From NCBI GenBank assembly GCA_007922195.1, contig ML681997.1:6333156-6397155 (forward strand): 64,000 nt of DNA. Direction: 5' to 3'. Both the position numbers and the translations under genes were made by a program. Under the pieces are notes generated by a model. That model searched no databases. It was given only the letters and a program-made list of their open reading frames with translations, and was not told the origin of the DNA. Within the stretch, counting starts at the first letter, position 1. Every line of letters begins with the position of its first letter. The stretch is from Podocnemis expansa (lineage: Eukaryota; Chordata; Testudines; Podocnemididae). Of this stretch, positions 21,240 through 31,925 are shown piece by piece.

Positions 21240-22177
21240 CACACCTGGTGTTCTGTGTCTGGCGCTGATATCAGTTTGGCTGCGTATGTGAATCTCTGAA
21301 GGTGTGCTCCCTCAGGATTACCCCTGGCTCAGATCTCTAGTGGGTACTCTGTTAGCCCAGTGATCTAGAGCCTGGCTTGGATCTTGAGCAGGACTTAGTT
21401 AGCCTGGTGATCCTAAGCCAAAGTGTTCCTTTGGTTGACGCTTTGGGTTTCCTTTGGCTCAAATCTCTAGTGGGGACTTGGTGAACCTAGGCTTACCCTA
21501 TGTGCAAGAGGTAAACTGAGGCAACACTAATGATCAAGGAAACCAGCATGATCACAGATCTTTATAAAAAACAAAATGTGCCAGGCAAGGCTTTGTTTGC
21601 CATAGTGCTACGTTGCAATAATCTATTTCAACAGATTTGTTGGCACATTGGTGCTCTCAGTGTGACAGAATAGCTTAATTGACAGCAGGACTCACTGCCA
21701 CACTCTGTGGCAGCATGAAGTTTGGGCTCTGGGGCTCCTATTCTTATATGCTTCTTGGATCTACTGACTCAGCCCACTTCAAGATCCAAACTTACCTTGA
21801 TTGGTCCACATACCCCTTTTTTCGATGTGACCTATCAATTTGATAGGTGCACATATCAAATGGACATCTTCATCCATCAAGGTGTCATGGTTTGACCGAA
21901 ACCTTACCTTTGCATGGGTCACTTACATAATACCTCTATCTCTTTGGCGATAGACCGACTCAACACCTCCCACGTTTCAGGTACTTCTCCATTTTTCATA
22001 CTCATTATTACAACTTCAGCTTGTTTCTTGCCAATTTTAGTGAAGTTGGACTTTCACAACCTGTCACTTGTCATTACCTTCAGTTCAGGTCCACTGCTGG
22101 AGTACTTTTAGGCCTTGAGCCAACACCTTAACACTTCTACTCATTTTTCCTATTTAAACCTTTTACTTTCTCCTACA
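21240..22177 (-). repeat. Probable 3' LTR of an endogenous retrovirus
   Basis: Read on the minus strand, a purine-rich tract (AAAAAGTGGGGGAA, about 22191-22178) is followed by TGTAGGAG, the usual polypurine-tract/LTR junction; this puts the LTR start at 22177. A TATA-like TTTATAAAG lies near 21560-21570 on the same strand. Imperfect direct repeats (ATCTCTAGTGGG... and TTAGCC(T/C)(A/G)GTGATC) fill 21330-21480. The far border is a guess. Confidence 0.4.
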
Positions 22178-22439
22178 TTCCCCCACTTTTTGTCTTTTAT
22201 GCGAAGGATGTTTACCCATCATCCCAGAAAAGTATAGTGCATAGATGGTGGCCCAGTGGGCTAAACACTGTTATCTGACTATCCTTGTTATGTTGCCATC
22301 CATACACTGCCACTTTTGTCCCTTAGTCTGCACGTTCCCTTGTACAACAGATGGACAGATTTCATTAGCCAGTCACTGATTTGACTCAGATCATAGGCCT
22401 GGGAATGTTTAGGCCTGAGACATTTTAAAATTGTGTGGT

Positions 22440-22870
22440 TCGTTGGATAACTAATTACATACTTATGAATACTAATGACTAATAATTTCTTTTTTATATG
22501 TATCTATATAACACCTTGATATATGGATGACCATAACCCAACGACTAATATATTATTATGTGAATAACTACATACCTATTACCATTATAACACTCTAAAA
22601 TAACTACATAAATCTTGCTAATATATAATAATCACACAACACCTAAAAAAAAAATCTTTAAATTTTAACATAAAATACTAATGATTAATCTTTGATTTAA
22701 AATTTATTCTTAATGTAAACCATTTAAATTTTACTATACCTTTAAACTTGATTAACATTTTCTTATTTTACTTACCTATTTGAGTTTTTGTTTAATCACA
22801 CAATTATATAGAAGTATCAGTATCTCATTGACTTAATAATTTTTTTAAGATTAACAAGATATACAACTTG
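22440..22870. other. Very AT-rich block inside the retroviral relic
   Basis: Roughly 430 bases dominated by ACTAAT, AATAAT and TATAA words, between the env-like frame and the LTR-like segment. No open frame. It may be a decayed viral region or a later AT-rich insertion. Confidence 0.4.
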
Positions 22871-22886
22871 TAAGTTTACTACAGTC

Positions 22887-24970
22887 GATACGGCAGCGTC
22901 GCTATGCCAGTATTAATAGCCAATTTCATTCTGCTATCGATATCATAACGAAAATTAGCCATTTTCCTTTGAGATCTTAAATAGCAGCACATCCCTAACA
23001 ACACAATGTCTGTCAATCCTTGTAGTCCTATCAACAGCACATTAAGTTTTTGGATGATTGGTTGCAGTATAACATCCTCTGGGACAGCCCACCAAGGGGT
23101 TTCAGCTTCCCTCTCTACATCTTGTATTTCTTCCATTTGTTTTTGGATGAAGTTAGCTATTAGTATTAGTGCTTCCTTGTTTCTTGCTACTAAGTCATGT
23201 ATGTCCAACTGGAAATGAATTATTGGGGGAAACATTTTAATTAACAAATTTTGTATGTTCCCTGGGAGAGGAATACATGGTTCTTAGTTTGAATACAGCT
23301 ATTTATTGGCATGCAGAATCCTTGATCATTACCAGGACAAAAACAATCCATTACTGATGAAGGTAGAATGTCCTAGTGCGCACACCACATCATGTATACA
23401 TACCACTTCTTTAACCAATTCCTTATGCACCATTCAAGCCCAGCCTGTCTTGGTGGTATTATTAATATCAGTGATGGCATAACATTCACATAGCCACCAC
23501 TCACTTTGTTTGGTACAAAAGGCTTGGTTAATTTCTTCTCTATTTTTGGTTACCAATCTCACTGTGGGGTAATGTTGTACATGTGTATTATTTCTTAGGA
23601 TTTCCATACTATTAGCATAATACCTTGACTGGATCCTGAACCTATCTTGGAATTGCCATCATTATATTAAGACTTCTGCTAACTGCAGGATTTATGTTTG
23701 ATACTTTATCAAATCTGATGAATTGTGGGAATACTGGATTAATATGTTTTTCCTTGATCCTGTACCTGTTTGTTTTATAATAGCTGTCCGATTTAGCATT
23801 TGTGGCCATTCTTGTGATTTCAATTGTAAGAAGGTTTCTCTGATAATTCCCAATACTCATTCTCCATAAGTTGAACAGGCAATTGATAATTAAATATTAT
23901 TATTCTCTACATGAGTATTTCCCAGCCAGTGTGCCGTGGCACACAGGTGTGCCATCAGGTCTGAGCAGGTGTGCCACAAAATTTTTTGAAAAACTACTCA
24001 GAGCTCTGGATTGGCTCATGAATATTCATGAGTTCATTTGGAAACTATATGGTGGTGTGCCTCAAATTAATTAAAGGTAGCAAGGTGTACCACAACAGAG
24101 AGAATATTGGGAACCACTGCTCTACACTGTCAATTAGGGAGAGAACAGTTGCATTTAAATGTTGAAATCCTTGGGCAACTAAATGTATATTATCAGTAGT
24201 GATAGCATGTTGATTACCCAACAAACTGCTAATACCTCCTCCAGTTTTTACTGCCTTTCCTATTCCATTTATAATTCCATTTAGCTTTAAATTTAAATTT
24301 TCAGTGTCTGCTGTACTCCATATGGACGTGCCAAGACCTGCGCCTCCCACAATAGTTTCTATAATTCTTCATTTTTTCCTTTTTGATTCTTTTAATATGT
24401 TATTGGAATCCTTCCACAGTTGCACTTCCAAATCCATTTCCGAATTAAACCAATCTTGATATTGTTGTGGGCATTGTTTTGACTGGGAGGAATAGCCACC
24501 CAACATTTTCTACCATATATTCAGTAGTTGGATGCAAGAAAATTCCCAAGGTGTAGGCCAAGAGTGTGTTGTTGGACATTCCTTTGGTGAGAGTTGCATG
24601 GGTGTTGAAGTGATTATTATTGTTGGTGCGGTGGAGATAGGTACTGTGGCATTAATAGTTAATTCTACTTGTACCTTTCCCATTCCTGGTGACTTTTTTG
24701 AACTGAGCATCAATATGTGCCTACATCCTCTTGTGTTAAATTGTTTATTTGCATGGATGCATCTCCCTGTGTTACATTTCCCCTTACAAAGTGAAATTTG
24801 CTTCTGTGGCACATTTACTCATAATGGGGCATGGTCCATCGTTTGACCTGCCACATACCACAAGGTAACATATGCATCATTGTTGTTTATTGTTTGATCA
24901 GACTCCCCAAACGCCCGTTTTCAGTAGATGTTAAAGTATTCTGTCCTAATGACTTTTGTCATTTTTAAAA
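22887..24970 (-). pseudogene. Endogenous retrovirus env relic, broken
   Basis: Minus-strand open segments lie in a row: 24812-24510 (surface-subunit-like, Cys-rich), 24350-24120 (a Gly-rich start followed by a helical heptad stretch, as in a transmembrane subunit ectodomain) and 23247-22887 (a Trp-containing segment, then a hydrophobic membrane-spanning stretch ending in Cys-Cys and a short basic tail). Frames are separated by stops and interrupted by a hAT MITE at 23913-24119. No gag or pol is visible to the right, so this looks like an env-plus-LTR remnant. The retroviral class is not determined. Confidence 0.55.
23913..24119 (-). mobile_element. hAT MITE inserted in the env relic
   Basis: Reverse-oriented copy of the 2424-2623 family: left GAGTATTTCCCAGCCAG, right GGGAACCACTG. 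The target duplication is CTCTACAT (23905-23912) versus CTCTACAC (24120-24127), seven of eight matching. It splits the retroviral reading frame, so it came later. Confidence 0.8.
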
Positions 24971-27660
24971 CAAGGCTGCTAAATGTTCAAGTAGGGAACA
25001 ATTCTGTATCAGTGGGGAGGTGGAAAAGATGATCTAGTAGTCTTTTATTTCCAGCTTCAACTACAACTCCTCTCTTCTCCGAAAACAGTTCTTAAATGAA
25101 TATGGTGAAGAAAATGCAGTGGTTGTGGCTCATATTAAAATAACTATTTGATCAGTTTTGATATGACTAATTGTGCTTTACTTTCCAGTTCTGCCAAAAA
25201 ATCCTCTTGCGTGTTTATTCCTCCCTTCTCATCTCTTCCACTTTTATTCCAAAACTATGTACTTTATGTGGAGGAGAGAAGAGTGGGTCAAATTCTGCCT
25301 TTAACATCAGTTGAAGGTCTGTTTCCATCTACAAAAGTACAACAGCAGAATTTGGACCCCTTGTAACTGAGCTACCAAGAAGAGCCAATGAGGAACCAGA
25401 AGTAGGCCCATTAGGAAACCTGCTACTATAGTGGAAGGTAGCACTAGGAACTGAAGATTTGAACTGGTGTAAATCTGAAGGATTGAATATTATGGATACA
25501 TGAATTTGAACCAGTATTTAGAGCAGAATGATTGTTTGTCTTGAAAATATAGTGTCTCCTTTTCCCCCTTTGGTAGCTTAACACTGTTTCATTAATTGTT
25601 TGTTCATAATCATTAAGGAAATTAATTAATCAAAAACACTTTATTTCTCATGACCCAGGTGCATAAAGTGACTTTTTGTGGGGACAGACTCCATGCATCT
25701 GTTTATTTCCACACATGTTAAAGCACTACTTTATGTCCTAGCATTAATGGTTTTAAAAAAAAAATGTAAGTTTATCAACACCGTGGTACGGGTAAAATGC
25801 CTTATTTCCCTTCCCACCGCAGATGCTTCCCAAGGTATCTGATGGGTTAACAGAAGCTTTCTCTTGCCTAACAGTTAGAATAGAGCAGTGAAGTGAGGAG
25901 ATGGTTTAAACAAAAGAGGAAGTTACAAATATGTACATAGCAATTAGTAATGAAAGGACATTGTGTTAAGGGCAATTAAGAGCACATACTTCAGAAAAAT
26001 AGAGTATTTTTTAAAAGCTTTCCTAGATGTTGACCCTTTTAAAGAACAACTTCAAAGGAGCAAAGTAGATGCTGTTGCTTTAGTTAGTGGCATTGGTATT
26101 CAAGTTTCATTCCATTTGAGGATCTTGAAGTGTTTTAGATTTTAATTAATTGAGCCATCCAACACCCCTTTGAAATAGGTAATATCCTCATTTTGTACAT
26201 GGGGGAAACTGAAGAGCAGAATGGTTACAACAGTTATACAAGATGAGTGGGGGAAGCAGAAGGAAAGAAGTATAAAAATGTTAGTACCTGGCCTGTGTCT
26301 TAACCACAGAACTGTCTAGCCTTCCACACAGGTTTCTTTTACATAGCATGATATTTGTCTTTGGAATGCGAATGTGCAAATTAAAATTCAGTTAGATGAT
26401 TCTATCCTAGAAAACAGGTTCACCTTCTGTCCTAGTAAACAGCAGAAATACTCTTTCTCCCCTGGCTTTCTGTGGATGCTGAACGGCTTTTTTGGGTGAT
26501 TTGTGATGGAGCTCCTCAGGGATCACACCCAGGTTCCCTCTAGTCCCTGCTGATCAGGACTTTGCCAAGGTGGAGTCTGCCCCAGTCCAGCCCAGGTCTC
26601 CACACTACCATGCAGATGGCTCCCAAATCCAACCTCTGCTCCACCTAGACATCCTATGTGGGAGTTACCCTCCTCAGGAGGGTCCCATGGAGTTCCTCCA
26701 CAGGCCGAAGGCCCCCCATCATGCTGTCCACTCAGAAGTGATTCAGCCCCTGCCATTCATACACTAAAAATAGCTGTTCTTTTCCTAAGTTGCATGTGAG
26801 ACAAGCAAATTGAATGTACTGTTTGGTGAAGATCCCCATGGGTGGAGCTGGGCTACTAAATCTTCCCTTTCTAGAAAGTTTTTCTGTGTACTGGAAGCAT
26901 GTTCCAGGAGAAGAGGGCAGCCCAGTGTTAATTTGGTCAGTGGATTCCTAGGTGGTTCATGAAGTGGGTGAAGAAAATTTGATCTTGTGAGCCGGTTTGG
27001 TTAGACAACAATGGAACGTGAAACCACTGCAGAAAATACAGAATTTTGCCACTTCATTTTAGCCTTTTAAGTGTGTGAATGGGATTAATATGTAGCTATT
27101 TTACAGATTCTATGCCCTGAGAATGTCCTTGTACTTAACTCGTATTTAAGTTTGCAATTTTTTAAAAATTAGCTGCAACAATATTCTCTTCAAATGGTGA
27201 AGTACAAAGATGGACAACTGTAAAACTTACATGAAGCATACAAGAATGACCCAACTGACCGTCACACATTCAAGGATTTCCATTCTTCAAATGTAGACAT
27301 TTTATAATTAATTCACATTCTCCCTTATTTACAAAGCCATTGAATTCCACTGAGAAATTTTATGTTTACTCTCTTCAGGAAATGTTAGAAATACTGTTAC
27401 GTTTTCTTTTTCTGTATTGATGGCTGAGGGTGAATCTTAAAGGGATGTGTGTTAAATTTACTGATAATCTAATTATTCATATAATCACATTTTTAAATAG
27501 TGCTCTAGTGATATGTTCGTTTTTGTTTTTTTTTAATCTAGCAACACCCAAACTTTCATGATCCCTTACTATTAGTTTTTGGATTTAGTTTTCCTTGCTT
27601 CTTGCCCTTGGCCTGAAAATACACTGGTTTTTAAAAACAAAAAATGCACACCTCTGATGG
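24971..27660. other. Intergenic with one MIR-like SINE
   Basis: No gene seen. A MIR-like fragment lies at about 26168-26322 (CCTCATTTTGTACATGGGG, then GTCTTAACCACAGAACTG). A GC-richer patch at 26510-26770 contains short open frames on both strands with no recognisable family. Confidence 0.6.
26168..26322 (+). repeat. MIR-like SINE fragment
   Basis: Contains the MIR core order: TAATATCCTCATTTTGTACATGG, GGAAACTGAAGAGCAGA, GGTTACA and a distal CTTAACCACAGAACTG. Diverged, as expected for an ancient amniote SINE. Confidence 0.6.
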
Positions 27661-28226
27661 TGTAGTGCCAGTTCAATGGTAGATGTATACGCATTACGGT
27701 GTTCTTCAAGTGTATGTCCCTAAATGCTCCCCGTTTCATGAGCTGTGTGGACTTGATTGGAGACTGCAACGTGGTGTGTGAGGGCCTGTGCAAAACCTCA
27801 TTTCATACCCTGAATGAGGGGATAGAGATGGGTGCGTCTGTGGGAAGAACTGTTGTCCAGAATGGGGGTTAGGTTGACCTTACTACACTCTTTTCCACAA
27901 CCTTGAGCTGAGTTACTTAAATTTTTAAGGGGATACCAGGCCTCAGGCACTTAAGAGCATGAATTCAGCTGACTCCCAGCAAGACATAATGTGCCTGAGG
28001 ATACATCCATGCTACTGGTACCATTCGTGGCAGTGCCGGATAGACTCCAGAGGATCGAGTGAGTGACAGTGCCCTCTTATCAACGGTGTTAATCTACCCC
28101 TGTAAGAAGCGAGGGGCAGCCCAGACCACAGCCCTGCCCCTGAGGCACTGACTGGCGCACAGTGCAGCTTGCAGTGTGGCCCTACAGCACCAGAGGCCCT
28201 GGAAGGATGCACTGGAGGCTGTATAG
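27661..28226. other. Unclassified repeat-like stretch
   Basis: The words GGTGTTCTTCAAGTGTATGTCCC and TGGACTTGATTGGAGACTGC resemble terminal regions of LTR/DIRS-type elements common in reptiles. I cannot define borders. From about 27995 an inverted-end repeat of the TACATCCATGCTAC type seems to start and continue past the hAT insertion at 28227. Confidence 0.3.
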
Positions 28227-28523
28227 CAGGCTTGTCTGACACATGGCCCAGGGGCCATAATCCAGCCTGCCGAGGGTTTGTATCCCCCAAGTTCTGCCCC
28301 AAAAGCCTGGGAGCTGGGGCTGGTTGGGGCTATTTGGAATACGCTGTATTGCTACATCAAGTGTGTGGGCAGACGCTGACAATTTGTGCAAGCAAAAGCA
28401 ATGCCAAATATCACACATCATTATTTTATTAGTTTATTAATAAAGATCAATTTGTCTTGTGTATCAAAAATTCTCTCACTGGCCCCTGACTGAGAAAAGA
28501 ATCAAAAAGGTTGGACACCCCTG
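28227..28523 (+). mobile_element. hAT MITE, 297 bp, perfect target duplication CTGTATAG
   Basis: Left CAGGCTTGTCTGACACATGG and right GGTTGGACACCCCTG are inverted ends. CTGTATAG occurs at 28219-28226 and 28524-28531. The interior word TGGCCCAGGGGCCATAA is typical of this non-autonomous family. Confidence 0.85.
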
Positions 28524-28531
28524 CTGTATAG

Positions 28532-29206
28532 CATTGTAGTCAGACCCGACCCAGCCCATCCTGTTCTCAGGGGTAGACCAAGTGGCCTTGTAGCCAACCT
28601 GGTCTACTAGCTGTCCCCCCAGCACCAGAGGGTCTGGGGGCCACAACAGGCCCCTTGGATGTGCCCCTGCCCCCAAGACAGCTGTGCAAAAAACATGACA
28701 CTTTGTTAATCAGAGGGCACCTGGGGCCCTTTCTCCTATCCCGCTCCTGCTATTGGTTCTAGCCAGGCCATGGGGCAGGGCTTGACAAAATAACTAAGAT
28801 GATGCCAAGGAGCGCTTACAGGCACCCACTGCTATAGTCTTATCCAGGCCTATTAGTTGTCCATCCCCATGTACTTTGTTACTTTGATAGCAGGTGATAT
28901 TATCAGACCACTGCTCTGAGGAGATCTAGCTTCTTTCAGTCACATCCTCTTTGTCTCTGGAAGAGATGGTAACACCATCAATGCTGTTGATTTAAAATCA
29001 TCCCAGGATCTCATGAAGAGACTGGCAGATTGTCTCCAGCTCCCACAAGAGGACGCCAGGAATCAATGTTCAAAGAACTACATCCCTCCAAGGGGTATGG
29101 CGCACTTCCACCCTGTTGCCCAGTGCCTAATTCCTTGGTGATAGATTAGCCACTTAATGGAGGCCCAAAATACACGACTCCTTCTGGACTCTCTCCAATA
29201 GACAAG
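28532..29206. other. Intergenic, unclassified
   Basis: About 28900-29150 reads like a decayed coding relic of a retroelement, but no motif is clear enough to assign. Nothing else recognisable. Confidence 0.35.
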
Positions 29207-29422
29207 TTCCAGAAGGGTAGCCATGTTAATCTAGTTCAGCAAAGCAAGCAAGGAGTCCTGTGACACTTCCAAAGACTAACATTTATTTATCACATCAGCT
29301 TTTGCGGGTGAAGACCCACTTCATCAGCTGCTAAACAAAGTGGGATATAGCCCATGAAAGCTCATGTGAAAAATAAATGTTAGTCTTTTAAAAGTGCCCT
29401 AGGACTCCTTGTTTGTTTGTTT
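29207..29422 (+). mobile_element. Penelope-like palindromic repeat with 13-bp target duplication
   Basis: TCCAATAGACAAG (29194-29206) and TCCAATAGACGAG (29423-29435) flank it. Order of parts: head TTCCAGAAGGGTAGCC, GGAGTCCTGTGACAC, AGACTAACATTTATTTATCAC, CCCACTTCATCAGC, then the inverse order CCCATGAAAGCTCATG, ATGTTAGTC and GGACTCC, ending TTGTTTGTTTGTTT. The two halves are inverted copies of each other. Confidence 0.82.
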
Positions 29423-29529
29423 TCCAATAGACGAGGAATCCAAGATGCTGGACTTACTGGGCGGAACAAACTATTGGGCACCTGCTCTTCATGTGGTATC
29501 AGGTCTTGTTGAGAAGATTGAGTGCAAAT

Positions 29530-30745
29530 CTTATGCCAATCTGTAAAAAGGGAAATAAGAACAATCCAGGAAATTACAAATTAGTCATTTTAAATTTAAT
29601 AGCCAAGTGATAATGGAGCAAAGAATTAATTTCTAATCAGTTTGTGAACACCCAGATGATCATAAAGTGATAAGCAACAGTCAGCGTGGATTTATCAAGA
29701 ACAAATTGAGTCAAACCAACCTGATAGCTTTCTCTGAAAGGGTAACAAGCCTTGTGGATGGAGGGAAGTGATCTATGTGATATATCTTGACTTCAATGAG
29801 GTTTTTGATACTGTCTTGCATGGCCTTATAAACAAACCAGGGAAGTACAACTATGGAAGTAATATAAGGTGAGTACATAACTGGTTGGAAAATTGTTCTC
29901 GGAAAGTAGTTATCCATGGTTCACAGTAAAGCTGGCAGGGCATATTGACTGGGATCCCACAGGGATCAGTTCTGCATCTGGTTCTGCTCAATATGTTCAA
30001 TTGTTTAGATAAAGGAACAGAAAGTATGCTTAAATTTTATGGAGGATACCATGCTGGAAAAGTTTGCAGGTGTTTTGGAGAGTAGGATTAAAATTCAACT
30101 AATCTGGACAAACTGGAAAAATTATCTGAGATAAATAGGATAAAATTCAATAAGGGTAAATGCAAGGTACTCAGCTTAGGAATAAACAGTTGCATACATA
30201 CAAGGAAAATGACTGCCTAGGGAGGGAGCTGTGGGCCAAAAAACCCCAAACATCATGTTGGGATGGATTAGCAGGAGTGTTGTAAGCAAGACATGAGAAG
30301 TAGTTCTGCTCTACTTGGTGCTGATGAAGCCTCAACTGGAGTATTGTGTCCAGTTGTGGTGCTGTATTTCAAGAAAGGTGTAGATAAATTGGAGAAAATT
30401 CAGAAAAGAGCAACAAAAATGAATAAAGTCCAAGAAAACATGATCTATGAGAGAAGATGGAGGGGGGGGAGAGGGTTTATTTTATCCAGAGAGAAGATGG
30501 GGGGAGCGGGGATATAGAAGAAGCTAGGGCAACTTTGGTTGGATATTTCCTATCACGGAAAAATTTTCTGTCAAGAATAGTTAAGTGTCAGAGTAAATTG
30601 CCTACAAAGGTTGTGGAATTCAGAGCAGGTTAGACAAATCAGCTGTCAGGAATGGTCTAGTGCTACCTTAAGTGCAGGAAAGTGGACTAGAAGACCTTAC
30701 CGGATTCCTTCCAGTCCAATGAGTCTATGACAATATGGCTTTACC
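29530..30745 (+). mobile_element. CR1-type LINE relic, reverse-transcriptase end
   Basis: In broken frames one reads GNKNNPGNYK, then ILDFNEVFDTV and GIPQGSVL-like stretches, the order seen in CR1/L3-type reverse transcriptases. Further right come AGAGCAACAAAAATGA and TGGACTAGAAGACC..CTTCCAGTCCAATGAGTC, the typical CR1 3' region. Stops and frameshifts throughout. Confidence 0.75.
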
Positions 30746-31480
30746 ATATCAAAATGTACACGCTTTATTGAACGCCCTCCTCCCACAAGACCTAAAAGAG
30801 AGAGAAGTTTCATTCCATTGCAAAGGGGCAGTTGGTTGCAAAACTCTCCAAATTACCCTAGATCAGGCGTCTCAAACTCAAATCACAACGAGGGCTGCAT
30901 GAGCACTAGTATGTTAGCCCAAGGGCCACGCCAAGCGTGAGAACTAGTATGTTAGTCTGAAGGGCACACCACTGAAACCTTTTCATACAAAGATATTGCA
31001 AATATCAGTAATGATAGCATCATTGTGGGCTGCAGGAAATAGGTTGAGACCCCTGCTACATGCTGCCAAAACAGCCTCCAGATTCTTGGCCCAGGCAAGG
31101 GCATTCCCTGTCCAGTCCAGGTCATCTGAGAAAAGTACAGGTTGTAGCTGAAGCTGTCTTTGAAAACCGCACCCTCACTACACGCTCAAGGATTCCATTT
31201 TGCCTGCAACAAAAATAATTTAGTAGGACTCACTCTGCCCAAAGAAAGGCCATTTCAGCACCGCCAGCAGTCTGCCTTTCCGAAGCTTCAGGACAAGGGG
31301 TTAGCAGCAGAAGCAAGAACCACCCACCTCTTTTCAACCTGTCCCTCCTAAAAGGCAGTTTTGACTCGTCGGCTGAGATGTTTCTGCTATAGTAACATTT
31401 CTTAATGACTGTCAGTTTCCCCCCAACTCTTCCTAGCAACCTAAGAGTTTTGTTTCCAACTGTCACATATCCACAGGAGC
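30746..31480 (+). other. Unclassified retroelement-like relic with a hAT MITE inside
   Basis: Broken frames around 31060-31350 contain Pro/Gln/Arg-rich stretches like DIRS or Gypsy gag proteins, without a decisive motif. A hAT MITE lies at 30864-31055. Confidence 0.3.
30864..31055 (+). mobile_element. hAT MITE, about 190 bp
   Basis: Left CAGGCGTCTCAAACTC and right GTTGAGACCCCTG are inverted ends matching the element at 60086-60296. The flanking 8-mers do not match clearly. Confidence 0.65.
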
Positions 31481-31539
31481 AGTGCTATGGTCCCAGTTTT
31501 GGAACAGCCTGGAAGGATCCCATCAGTGGGCCAGGCCCC

Positions 31540-31925
31540 TGACGGCACGGCCCATGGGCCAGATACCGCCCATGAACCTCTTCCAGATGGCTTGTGATGC
31601 CTCACTGTGAGATCACACTCTTTTCGTAATGGGGAGAGAGCGTGTGGTCTCATGGTATCGCGGAGTGCAGTCTCGCTAACCCATTGCTCTGCAATTCAGG
31701 TCTCCTCACAACACTGCAGGGTGCTGGCTTTGCAAGGTTGTGCTCCACGATACAGTGCGACCACACGCTTTCTCTCTCTCTTAGGGAGAGAGTGTAGTAC
31801 AGTCTCACGTGCCCAGAGCTCCAAGATGCTGCGCGTGCATAGTCCCTAGTATTTTGATTTATGGTGTGTACGGCTCACTTGATGTCAGATCTGGTCCACC
31901 GGAGCAAATGAGTTTGACACCCCTG
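31540..31925 (-). mobile_element. hAT element, one clear end, with an internal foldback
   Basis: The right end GAGTTTGACACCCCTG matches hAT ends in this window. The left end was not found; GGCCCATGGGCCAGAT near 31548 is typical interior sequence. An imperfect hairpin occupies 31633-31777. Confidence 0.5.
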
